A stretch of 64,000 bases of DNA from Galbibacter pacificus (lineage in GTDB: Bacteria; Bacteroidota; Bacteroidia; Flavobacteriales; Flavobacteriaceae): positions 310,001 to 374,000 of the forward strand of contig NZ_JAQSVC010000001.1 in the NCBI RefSeq assembly GCF_029603165.1, written 5' to 3'. Each line of letters begins with the position of its first letter. Position 1 is the stretch's first letter. The notes beneath the pieces are model-generated. The model was not told where the DNA came from and did not search any database. It worked only from the letters and a program-made list of their open reading frames with translations. Below, piece by piece: positions 29,203 through 37,662 of this stretch. The position numbers and the translations under genes are program-made.

Positions 29203-30642
29203 ATGAAATCGCAAACAAAGAAGAGCATTATCTATTTATTTCCGTTATTTATTCTTTTGAATGTTTTAACTGTAAAGGCAACAACAAAAATTGTTTGTAT
29301 TGGAGCCAGTATTACATATGGGGCATTTATAGAGAATCGGGATAAAAAATCATTCCCTAGTCAACTACAATATTTATTAGGGCCAAAATATAAAGTCTTT
29401 AACTATGGGGTTAATGGAACAACTATGTTAAAGAATGGTGATAATCCTTATTGGGAAACACTACAATACCGGGAAGCTTTAATTAGCAACCCGGATATTG
29501 TTGTAATCGACCTAGGGGGCAATGACAGTAAACAAATTAATAGAAAGTATTTGGGCGAATTATATCAAGATGCAGTTTCATTGATAAAAAACTTCAAGAA
29601 ATTAAAAAGTACGCCCAGAATTATCGTCTTATTGCCTGTGACATCTTTCGTAAAAGACAAATCAGGAATTTGGGATCCAGTAATAAATAAACAGATTATA
29701 CCTTCCTTACAACAAGCGGCTATGGATATGGATGTGGAAGTGATTGATATGCATCCATTATTGATTGAACGTGCCGATTTGTACTTAGACATGATACATC
29801 CGAATCGAACCGGGTTGGGACTTATGGCAGGAAAATTATGCCAAGTAATTATACAACCTAGGGATCAACAATTTAAGATTGATTTAAGTGAATATGAACT
29901 TATACAAAGCTCATTTTATGGTTATAAAAACCAAAACTTTCTATTTAATGGAAGGCAAGCTACAATTGTTGAGCCAAAAATCCCAGCAAGAGGGCATCCC
30001 TGGATATGGAGGGCAAGATTTTTTCGACATGAACCTCAAGTTGACATTGCATTATTGGAAATGGGCTTCTATATAGTCTATATCGATACAGCTGAATTAT
30101 TAGGCAATAAAGCATGCATCAATCATTGGAATTCATTTTATGCTTACTTAAAGCAGTTAGGCCTAAGTAAAAAAGGATTTTTTGAAGGAATGAGCCGTGG
30201 GGCTATTTATGTGTTGAACTGGGCTTCTCAAAACCCTGATAAAATTCAAGGCATTTATTTGGACAATCCAGTACTGGACATGAAAAGTTGGCCTATAGGA
30301 TTAGGCAGTGCAACTCGGGATGAGGAAGTATATAATGCATTTTTGGTGGATTTTAAGATGAATGGTAAGGAATCAAAATTAAAATCTTTTATGGCTAGCC
30401 CTATAAATCAAATAGATAAAATTGTTTCAGGAGATTATCCGATTTTAATTTTATGTGCTGATTCTGATAAAGCTTTACCCCCTGAAGAAAATACTTTTAT
30501 ATGGGAAGCAATGAGGAAAAGGTTTAACGGAAATCTCACTATTATACATAAGCCAGGCTATGATCATCATCCACATAGCCTCGAAAATCCTTATCCGATT
30601 GTACAATTTATTTCAAATCAATACTATAAATCAATAAAATGA
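29203..30642 (+). CDS. bimodular esterase: SGNH hydrolase fused to alpha/beta hydrolase
   Basis: A 479-residue secreted protein. After the signal peptide, an SGNH/GDSL domain spans about 28-216. Its blocks are CIGASITYG (Ser36), NYGVNGTT (Gly/Asn), LGGND (105-108) and DMIHPN (Asp196, His199). A second domain at about 240-479 is alpha/beta-hydrolase-like, with the elbow GMSRG (Ser331), a probable acid Asp422 in CADSDKALP, and a His in GYDHHPHSL (455-458). Both triads look intact. It probably removes acyl groups from the glycan, but the ester type is unknown. Located between the DUF3823-like gene and the ROK kinase. Confidence 0.8.
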   Translation: MKSQTKKSIIYLFPLFILLNVLTVKATTKIVCIGASITYGAFIENRDKKSFPSQLQYLLGPKYKVFNYGVNGTTMLKNGDNPYWETLQYREALISNPDIVVIDLGGNDSKQINRKYLGELYQDAVSLIKNFKKLKSTPRIIVLLPVTSFVKDKSGIWDPVINKQIIPSLQQAAMDMDVEVIDMHPLLIERADLYLDMIHPNRTGLGLMAGKLCQVIIQPRDQQFKIDLSEYELIQSSFYGYKNQNFLFNGRQATIVEPKIPARGHPWIWRARFFRHEPQVDIALLEMGFYIVYIDTAELLGNKACINHWNSFYAYLKQLGLSKKGFFEGMSRGAIYVLNWASQNPDKIQGIYLDNPVLDMKSWPIGLGSATRDEEVYNAFLVDFKMNGKESKLKSFMASPINQIDKIVSGDYPILILCADSDKALPPEENTFIWEAMRKRFNGNLTIIHKPGYDHHPHSLENPYPIVQFISNQYYKSIK

Positions 30643-30661
30643 CTAAACTATATTTTAACGT

Positions 30662-31531
30662 ATGAAAAATGATGACATAGATTATATAGGGGTTGATATC
30701 GGAGGCTCGCATATAACAGTTGCCAGAATCGATAAACAATCAAGATGTATTGAAACGGGATCTATTCAACGAGAATATGTTGATGCTCATATGAACTCAA
30801 ATGAGATAATAAAAAAATGGGGGGAAAGTATTCAAAAAATAATAAAAAATAAACAAAATACATTAATAGGAATAGCTATGCCCGGACCCTTTGACTATAA
30901 AGAGGGCATAAGCTATATAAATGGACAGGATAAATTTGATGACCTCTATAAAAAAAATGTCAAAATACTTATAGCCAATGAATTAAATATGAGGTCCGAT
31001 CAAATTGAGTTTGTAAATGATGCAGCTAGTTTTTTACAGGGAGAGATTTTATCTATGGGAAAGGAGGGCTTAGACTCTGTTATTGGTATTACCCTCGGGA
31101 CGGGATTAGGTTCTGCATATACTCAGTATGGTCAAGCATTTGATGCAGATTTATGGAGGTTTCCTTTTAAAAATGGGATTGCTGAAGATTATTTGTCCAC
31201 GCGTTGGTTTGTGAAAAAATTTTACGAGGCTACAGGCGAAAAAGTTTTCGATTTAAAAGATATTTTGGAAAGGTATCAGCAACATCCATATACTACAAAG
31301 ATGTTTGCTCATTTCTCAAATAATTTAGCTTCATTTTTATATCAATTCGTTGACCTTAAAGAACCAGAATTAATTGTGATTGGCGGGAACATGAGCAAAG
31401 CTGGAAATTACTTTCTAAATGAAGTTGATATTATTTTGAAAAAACAACATATAAATGTTCCGATTAGACTGGCCCGTTTAGGAGAGAAAGCAACTTTAAT
31501 GGGAGCTGTGTATAATTGGATTATTACTTAA
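30662..31531 (+). CDS. ROK-family sugar kinase
   Basis: A 289-residue cytosolic protein with the ATP-binding YIGVDIGGSHITVARID, the sugar-binding IGIAMPGPFDYKEGI, the catalytic-Asp region FVNDAASFLQGE, GITLGTGLGSAY, and the C-terminal VIGGNMSKAGNYF. The zinc-binding cysteine motif of classical ROK proteins is absent: GIAEDYLSTRWF stands in its place. No DNA-binding domain is present, so it is a kinase rather than a repressor. It probably phosphorylates a hexose released by the locus. Confidence 0.85.
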   Translation: MKNDDIDYIGVDIGGSHITVARIDKQSRCIETGSIQREYVDAHMNSNEIIKKWGESIQKIIKNKQNTLIGIAMPGPFDYKEGISYINGQDKFDDLYKKNVKILIANELNMRSDQIEFVNDAASFLQGEILSMGKEGLDSVIGITLGTGLGSAYTQYGQAFDADLWRFPFKNGIAEDYLSTRWFVKKFYEATGEKVFDLKDILERYQQHPYTTKMFAHFSNNLASFLYQFVDLKEPELIVIGGNMSKAGNYFLNEVDIILKKQHINVPIRLARLGEKATLMGAVYNWIIT

Positions 31532-31542
31532 AACTAACCATA

Positions 31543-32832
31543 ATGATAAATCAAATGAAATTAAAAGTTATTTATATATCTATAATAATTTTTGCAGGGT
31601 GGCTTATCCCGCAAAATATCAATGCTCAAAACAAGCATTCAACAAAAACAGATTATCCGTCTTATAATGGATTGGTAATGGCCGGATATCAAGGATGGTT
31701 TCATCAAAGAGAAGGAAAAATGTATAACGACGAAAAAAATATTAGAATAGATATGTGGCCTGATATGAATGAATATAAAAAAACATATCCAACTGGGTTG
31801 AAATTGAAAAATGGTAGTACGGCCTATTTTTTCAGTTCAGATGATAAGAGTACTATCGACCTTCATTTTAAATGGATGAAAGATTATGGTATAGATGGGG
31901 TCTTTATGCAACGTTTTTTTAATCCGGCGAAACATCGTAGCAAGATTGCAACTAAAATATTGCAGGATGCTTTTTCAGCAGCTTCAAATGAAGACAGAGC
32001 GATAGCCATAATGTATGACTTATCAGGGCTTGCAGCCAAAGGAGAAGATTGTTCCATATTAATTGAGGATTGGAAATTTTTGGTAGATTCTTTAAAGGTT
32101 ACCAATCAAAACGGGACTCAGACCTATTTACACCATAAAGGGAAACCCTTGGTAGCGATATGGGGGGTAGGATTCCCGGATCGCCCATACAATATTAGGG
32201 ATATAGGGATAAAGAGGTTCATTGATTTTTTAAAAAACGATCCCGAATATGGGGGTTGTAGTATTATGTTAGGTGTACCCACCTTTTGGAGAACTCTCCA
32301 GGCAGATTGTATTAGTGATCCTTATTTGCATGAAGTAATAAAACAGGTCGATATAGTTTTGCCATGGATGGTGCAACGATTTACACCTCTACTTCATAAT
32401 GATATGGATCGTTACAGGGATTTGATCATAGAAGACTTAAAATGGTGTAATGCGAATGGCATTGATTATGTCCCGTCTATCTATCCCGGCTTTAGTTGGC
32501 ATAACCTGAGCCGTTTTGAATTTCCGGACGATATAAAACCCTCAGGGTCTATACCTAGGCAAGGAGGGCGTTTTTATTGGCAACAAATAGGGACAGCCTT
32601 GAATTCAGGGGTGCAGATGTTGTATGTTGCCATGTTTGATGAAGTAAATGAAGGGACTGCTATTTTTAAAGGATCTGATAATCCTCCTGTTAGTGAATAT
32701 GCAGAATTTATAAATATGGACGGTGTGCCCTCCGATCATTATCTATGGCTTACCGGTCAGGCAGCCAAAATGCTCAAAGGTGATAAAAAGCTTACACATT
32801 CCATGCCCGAAAGGGATTTAGATAGTCATTAA
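31543..32832 (+). CDS. GH71/99-like glycoside hydrolase, copy A
   Basis: About 429 residues from the ATG at 31543 (a Met at 31555 is also possible); the upstream ATG at 31516 lies inside the ROK gene and precedes no signal. A signal peptide ends near NINAQ. The body reads YNGLVMAGYQGWFHQ, DLHFKWMKDYGIDGVFMQRF, AIMYDLSGLA, KPLVAIWGVGFPDRPY, YPGFSWHNL, and the acidic MLYVAMFDEVNEGTAIFK near the C-terminus. This is the layout of proteins annotated as GH71/99-like TIM barrels. GH99 acts on alpha-mannosides and GH71 on alpha-1,3-glucan; the exact activity here is unknown. Confidence 0.75.
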   Translation: MINQMKLKVIYISIIIFAGWLIPQNINAQNKHSTKTDYPSYNGLVMAGYQGWFHQREGKMYNDEKNIRIDMWPDMNEYKKTYPTGLKLKNGSTAYFFSSDDKSTIDLHFKWMKDYGIDGVFMQRFFNPAKHRSKIATKILQDAFSAASNEDRAIAIMYDLSGLAAKGEDCSILIEDWKFLVDSLKVTNQNGTQTYLHHKGKPLVAIWGVGFPDRPYNIRDIGIKRFIDFLKNDPEYGGCSIMLGVPTFWRTLQADCISDPYLHEVIKQVDIVLPWMVQRFTPLLHNDMDRYRDLIIEDLKWCNANGIDYVPSIYPGFSWHNLSRFEFPDDIKPSGSIPRQGGRFYWQQIGTALNSGVQMLYVAMFDEVNEGTAIFKGSDNPPVSEYAEFINMDGVPSDHYLWLTGQAAKMLKGDKKLTHSMPERDLDSH

Positions 32833-32842
32833 CCTTATAGTT

Positions 32843-34108
32843 ATGAAATATTTTAATATTAAGTGGACTCTATATGTCTGTATATTACCATTACTAGCTT
32901 TGTCTCAAGAACATAATTCAAGAAGAAATTATTATAAAAAGTATGAATTATCGCAAGGTTTGGTAATGGCAGGATATCAAGGCTGGTTTAATACCCCCAA
33001 TGATGGGGCTAATAGAGGATGGCATCACTATGAAAGATTGGGGAAATTTGAACCGGGATATTGTACGATTGATCTTTGGCCAGATGTGAGGGAATATAAG
33101 GAAACATATAGTACTAATTTTAAATTTCAGGACGGGTCAGAGGCCAAAGTATTTAGTTCGTATGATGCCGGTACCGTAGATTTACATTTTCAGTGGATGC
33201 AAACCTATGGCATAGATGGTGTATTTATGCAAAGATTTATTTCTGAAATCCGGAATCCTTCAGGAGCCAAGCATTTTACGACTGTATTGAAGAATGCTAC
33301 TCAAGCAGCTACGAAGTACGAGAGGGCCATAGCGGTTATGTATGATTTATCCGGAAGCAGTTCTAAAGAAATGAATATTGTTATTAAAGATTGGAAAAGG
33401 TTGTTGAAAACATTTAAATATAATAAAAGGGATACCTATCCAAATTATTTGTTTTATAAGGAACGTCCTCTGGTAGCAATTTGGGGAGTAGGTTTTAATG
33501 ATGGACGAGAGTATACTCTTGAAGATATAAAGATGCTGATTTCGTTTTTTAAGTCAGATGAAGGGGGGAATTGTACTGTGTTACTGGGAGTGCCTACCTA
33601 CTGGAGAGAACAGGGCAGGGACTGTATTAAAGATCAAGATTTTTTGGATGTTATTAAATCTGCTGATGTAATTCACCCATGGTTTGTCGGTCGTTTTCGT
33701 GAAGAAACATATGACAGCTTTAAGGATCTTATTGGGAAGGATCAAAAATGGTGTGAATCCCATGGATTAAGATATATGCCGGTTGTATTTCCAGGGTTTA
33801 GTTGGAATAATATGTTGTCCGAAGGACACAAAAGTAGTACTATACCAAGAAATGGTGGTAACTTTTTATGGAAACAGATTAGTGGTGCTTCCAGTCAGGG
33901 AGCTTCAATGTTATATGTAGCCATGTTTGATGAAATAGATGAAGGTACTGCGATTTTCAAAATATCCCGTGAAGTACCTATTGGAACAAGTAAGTTTATA
34001 CCTGTTGCCGAGAATTTGCCAAGTGATTTTTATTTAAAATTGGTAGGAAAGGCATCGTCAATGCTTAAGAATCAAGTTCCTATTCCAGATGTTTTGCCAA
34101 TAAAATAG
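32843..34108 (+). CDS. GH71/99-like glycoside hydrolase, copy B
   Basis: A 421-residue paralog of the preceding gene, 10 bases downstream, with a signal peptide ending near LALSQ. Shared blocks include GLVMAGYQGWF, DLHFQWMQTYGIDGVFMQRF, AVMYDLSG, LVAIWGVGF, FPGFSWNN and MLYVAMFDEIDEGTAIFK. It differs by an insertion after GYQGWF (NTPNDGANRGWHHYERLG). The two probably arose by tandem duplication and may attack different linkages or chain positions. Confidence 0.75.
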   Translation: MKYFNIKWTLYVCILPLLALSQEHNSRRNYYKKYELSQGLVMAGYQGWFNTPNDGANRGWHHYERLGKFEPGYCTIDLWPDVREYKETYSTNFKFQDGSEAKVFSSYDAGTVDLHFQWMQTYGIDGVFMQRFISEIRNPSGAKHFTTVLKNATQAATKYERAIAVMYDLSGSSSKEMNIVIKDWKRLLKTFKYNKRDTYPNYLFYKERPLVAIWGVGFNDGREYTLEDIKMLISFFKSDEGGNCTVLLGVPTYWREQGRDCIKDQDFLDVIKSADVIHPWFVGRFREETYDSFKDLIGKDQKWCESHGLRYMPVVFPGFSWNNMLSEGHKSSTIPRNGGNFLWKQISGASSQGASMLYVAMFDEIDEGTAIFKISREVPIGTSKFIPVAENLPSDFYLKLVGKASSMLKNQVPIPDVLPIK

Positions 34109-34155
34109 TGATATGAGCGAATTTAAATATATTTAATTTTTATAAAAATAGAAAA

Positions 34156-35166
34156 ATGAAAAAAATCCAATCTTTAATTTATGTGATTCTTGTCTCATTG
34201 TTTTTTAATGGATGTGAGCAGTCGCAAAAGAAGGAAAAAGTGGCAATCGAGACAGCCGTTATTAATGAAAAAGTTCAAAATCCAATATTCAGAAATATTT
34301 TTACTGCAGACCCTTCGGCACATGTGTGGAATGATGGTAGGTTGTACGTATATCCTTCCCATGATATAGCACCTCCAAAAGGATGTGACCTTATGGATAG
34401 GTACCATGTATATTCAACAGATGATATGATACACTGGAAAGATCATGGAGAGATACTTTCTTCTAACGATGTGCCTTGGGGACGCGAAGAGGGTGGTTTT
34501 ATGTGGGCGCCTGATTGTGCCTATAAAGATGGAACCTATTATTTCTACTTTCCTCACCCAAGCGGAAAAGAATGGAACGATACATGGAAAATAGGGGTTG
34601 CAACTAGTAAGTACCCAGATAAGAATTTTAAAGTACAAGGCTATATTGAAGGTTTGGATCCTATGATAGATCCATGTGTATTTATTGATGACGATGGACA
34701 AGCTTATTTTTATTATGGAGGAGGCGGAAAGTGTCAAGGAGGAAAACTTGCGGAAAACATGACAGAGATACAAGGAAAGATGCAACCGATGGAAGGCCTT
34801 GAAGATTTTCATGAGGCAACTTGGGTACATAAAAAAGGAGATATTTATTATTTATCCTATTCAGATAATCATGATGATGGGGAAAAGCACAACCGCATGC
34901 GATATGCCACCAGTAAAAATCCGCTAGGACCTTGGACTTATCGGGGAATATATATGGAGCCTACCGATAGCTATACAAATCATGGTTCAATTGTGGAATA
35001 TAAAGGGAAATGGTATTCTTTTTATCATAATAGTAAACTTTCCGGTGGCCATGATTGGTTAAGATCTGTTTGTGTAGATGAACTTTTTTTTAATACTGAC
35101 GGCACTATTAAAGTAGTTAAGCAGACATTAGACCCAGATATGAAACCCTTACCGTGGAAGGAATAA
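34156..35166 (+). CDS. GH43-family glycosidase lipoprotein
   Basis: A 336-residue five-bladed propeller enzyme with lipobox FFNGC (Cys20). The probable GH43 catalytic acids are Asp52 in TADPSAHV (general base), Asp172 in MIDPCVFIDDDG (pKa modulator) and Glu220 in FHEATWVHK (general acid). GH43 members are mostly alpha-L-arabinofuranosidases, beta-xylosidases or galactosidases; the subfamily cannot be set by eye. No accessory domain. Likely at the cell surface or periplasm. Confidence 0.88.
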   Translation: MKKIQSLIYVILVSLFFNGCEQSQKKEKVAIETAVINEKVQNPIFRNIFTADPSAHVWNDGRLYVYPSHDIAPPKGCDLMDRYHVYSTDDMIHWKDHGEILSSNDVPWGREEGGFMWAPDCAYKDGTYYFYFPHPSGKEWNDTWKIGVATSKYPDKNFKVQGYIEGLDPMIDPCVFIDDDGQAYFYYGGGGKCQGGKLAENMTEIQGKMQPMEGLEDFHEATWVHKKGDIYYLSYSDNHDDGEKHNRMRYATSKNPLGPWTYRGIYMEPTDSYTNHGSIVEYKGKWYSFYHNSKLSGGHDWLRSVCVDELFFNTDGTIKVVKQTLDPDMKPLPWKE

Positions 35167-35209
35167 GAAAAACATTCTTACTATACAATCAGTTATATAG
35201 TTCGTTTTT

Positions 35210-36961
35210 ATGATCAAAAGGGATAAAAAAAATATATATAAAGGTATTATAATAGCAATTAATATTCTAATTATATGTATAACTCATGATGGTTATGCTC
35301 AAGAGCATAATATTACCGACATAGTTATAGGAACCTATTGTAATCCGGTTGATATAAGCTATCGTTTTAGCTTGGATTCACCGAGTAGAAGAGAAGCAGC
35401 GGATCCGTCAGTAATTCAATTCAAAGGGCAATATTATTTATTTGCATCTAAATCTGGAGGATACTGGAGGTCTTCGGACCTTTTGAAATGGAAGTTTGTC
35501 GAAGTTAAAAATTTCCCGACGGAAGACTATGCTCCTACAGCAGTGGTTATAAACGATTCGATTTATATGATGGCATCGTCTGATAAAATCTATCAGGCTA
35601 AAGATATTGACAAGGGAACATGGAAGATGATAGCTACTTTACCTTTCGGAGTAATTGACCCTGCCTTCTTTATGGATGATGATGATAAATTGTATCTATA
35701 TTGGGGATGTTCTGATGTAGATCCATTATATGGAGTGCAATTAGACTACCATCAAAATAAATTTAATTTAATAGGAGAACCGAAGCCTTTAATATATACC
35801 AATCCTAATACTAACGGCTGGGAGGTAAGCGGTGATACTAATGAAACGGACGATAAAGCTCCATGGCTCGAAGGAGCCTGGATGAATAAGCATCATGACA
35901 TTTATTATTTGCAATATGCTAGTCCAGGTACACAATATAAAAGTTACTCCGATGGGGTCTATTATTCAGAAAATCCATTAGGGCCTTTTGTACAGGCAGA
36001 AAACAATCCATTTTCTTATAAACCTTCAGGATATGCCAATGGTGCCGGTCACGGAAGTACTTTTAAAGATAAGTACGGGAATTTTTGGCATATAGCTACA
36101 GTAACGGTTTCTAACAAGCATATGTTTGAGAGGCGGTTGTCGTTATTTCCAGCTTTTTTCGATCAAGAAGGGGTCTTATTTGCTCAAACTGGTTTTGGAG
36201 ATTATCCCATGCAGATTCCCAAGGGTAAAGTAATGGGGAAAGATTATGTTTTACCCTTTTGGATGTTATTATCTTATGATAAGCCCGTACAAGTTTCGAG
36301 TGAAAAGGAATCTTTTGTTAAAACTAACCTTGCAGATGAAAACTTGAGAACTTTTTGGTCTGCAAAAAGTGGTAATCCTAATGAATGGGCAGAAATTGAT
36401 CTGCAAAATAATCAAGATGTTTATGCGGTGCAATTAAACTTTTATGAAAACAACTCGGTTATTTATGGAAGACAAAAAGGATTATGCTATCAATATACAC
36501 TAGAAGGTTCATTAGATAGAAAGAACTGGAAAATTATTGCAGACAAATCTTCTTCTACGATAGATAACCCTCATCAATATATTCAGTTAAAAGAAAAAGA
36601 AAGGTTGCGTTACATACGCATAAATAATATTAAAGTACCTTCTGGGAATTTTGCATTATCCGGATTTCGTGTATTTGGAAAAGGATTGGGAAAAGAACCA
36701 AAACCGGTCGAACAATTTATAGTAGATAGGCAATGGGACAGAAGGCGAACTCGTTTGAAATGGAAAAATAATAAAAAAGCTATTGGATATATTATTTATT
36801 ATGGAAACAGTCCCAATAAGCTATACCATAGTTATCTGTTATATAAAAAGAATTCATTTTATCTGAATAGTTTGAATGCAAATCAGCCATATGTTTTTCA
36901 AATTTATGCATTTAATGAAAATGGTTTTTCTGAAGCAAGCAAAATGGTTTTAATTAAGTGA
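35210..36961 (+). CDS. GH43-like enzyme with F5/8-type and fibronectin-like domains
   Basis: A 583-residue secreted protein with a signal peptide ending near GYAQ (about 31). The GH43-like propeller (about 40-345) retains candidate acids Asp65 (AADPSVIQF), Asp150 (GVIDPAFFMDDD) and Glu221 (WLEGAWMNKHHD). An F5/8 type C (CBM32-like) domain follows at about 350-490 (KTNLADENLRTFWSA to FALSGFRVFG), and a fibronectin-type-III-like domain at 500-583. Last gene of operon 1, followed by a terminator about 200 bases on. Confidence 0.82.
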   Translation: MIKRDKKNIYKGIIIAINILIICITHDGYAQEHNITDIVIGTYCNPVDISYRFSLDSPSRREAADPSVIQFKGQYYLFASKSGGYWRSSDLLKWKFVEVKNFPTEDYAPTAVVINDSIYMMASSDKIYQAKDIDKGTWKMIATLPFGVIDPAFFMDDDDKLYLYWGCSDVDPLYGVQLDYHQNKFNLIGEPKPLIYTNPNTNGWEVSGDTNETDDKAPWLEGAWMNKHHDIYYLQYASPGTQYKSYSDGVYYSENPLGPFVQAENNPFSYKPSGYANGAGHGSTFKDKYGNFWHIATVTVSNKHMFERRLSLFPAFFDQEGVLFAQTGFGDYPMQIPKGKVMGKDYVLPFWMLLSYDKPVQVSSEKESFVKTNLADENLRTFWSAKSGNPNEWAEIDLQNNQDVYAVQLNFYENNSVIYGRQKGLCYQYTLEGSLDRKNWKIIADKSSSTIDNPHQYIQLKEKERLRYIRINNIKVPSGNFALSGFRVFGKGLGKEPKPVEQFIVDRQWDRRRTRLKWKNNKKAIGYIIYYGNSPNKLYHSYLLYKKNSFYLNSLNANQPYVFQIYAFNENGFSEASKMVLIK

Positions 36962-37158
36962 TTAAACTGAAAACATATACCCTATGTAAATAATAAGGGA
37001 TTAGTTTAAGTGGCAATATGTGTGATAAAGAATATGATAATAATATATCTCGTGTATTTACTTATGGTTATAGTTAATCAGGGGCTATATATATTATAAT
37101 ATATGTAAAGGATTTTAAAATTCAGTGTTTTCATAAATACCCACTGAGCTAGTTAGCA

Positions 37159-37194
37159 GGGATAGGAAGGTAGTGTTTCCTATCCCTTTTTTTT
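37159..37194 (+). terminator. terminator of PUL operon 1
   Basis: GGGATAGGAA (37159-37168) pairs perfectly with TTCCTATCCC (37177-37186) across an 8-base loop, followed by eight T residues. It separates the two SusCD operons. Confidence 0.92.
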
Positions 37195-37390
37195 GTTGAT
37201 ATTATTTAGCTTTATAGATGATAGCCTTGAGGTTCCTTGATTGTAAATGTACGTATATATAATGAATGATGAATTTTTTGTCGTTTTCCCTCCAAATATA
37301 GATGTTCGCCTATTTTAATTAAAAAATTGAATAATATGAGATATTGCCCCACATTATTTGACATATATATAAATATTAATCAAAAATTAA

Positions 37391-37442
37391 GTTTTTTTTT
37401 AGTGTTAATTATATCATTATTAAGCACCCCCTCTTTTCTTTG
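37391..37442 (+). promoter_or_regulatory. conserved PUL promoter element, copy 2
   Basis: G plus nine T, four bases, then TTAATTATATCATTATTAA at 37405-37423, an imperfect version of the copy-1 palindrome with TTAAT...ATTAA ends. TAATTA at 37406 and TTATTA at 37417 are again 11 bp apart. The -7-like TTTCTTTG at 37435-37442 sits at exactly the same distance as in copy 1. The susC-2 start is about 220 bases downstream. Confidence 0.7.
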
Positions 37443-37662
37443 TTTTAAGAAATTCCAAGCTAACCTATTGTTGTGGGTAATTCAGTTGGGAAATTTTTGG
37501 TATATAAATATGCATGAAGAATATTCAATCAAACCTATATAATTTATGAAAATTTTAAACATTAAAAAGGGGCATTCTCTAATGCTTTATTACAAACGGA
37601 GCTCGTAAGCTAAAAACTAATACTAACATTAACAACAAACTTCATTTGAATAATTCAATTTT

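Larger units (their letters stand above)
36962..37662. other. 700-bp intergenic region between the two PUL operons
   Basis: It contains the operon-1 terminator (37159-37194) and the second copy of the conserved promoter element (37391-37442). A 71-codon reading frame at 37327-37542 overlaps that element, has no start context and is judged non-coding. No other gene is seen. Confidence 0.65.

Noticed and set aside
37327-37542. 71-codon plus-strand reading frame between the PUL operons
   Set aside because: It lies across the conserved promoter element shared with susC-1, its sequence is biased by the T-run, and it has no plausible start context.
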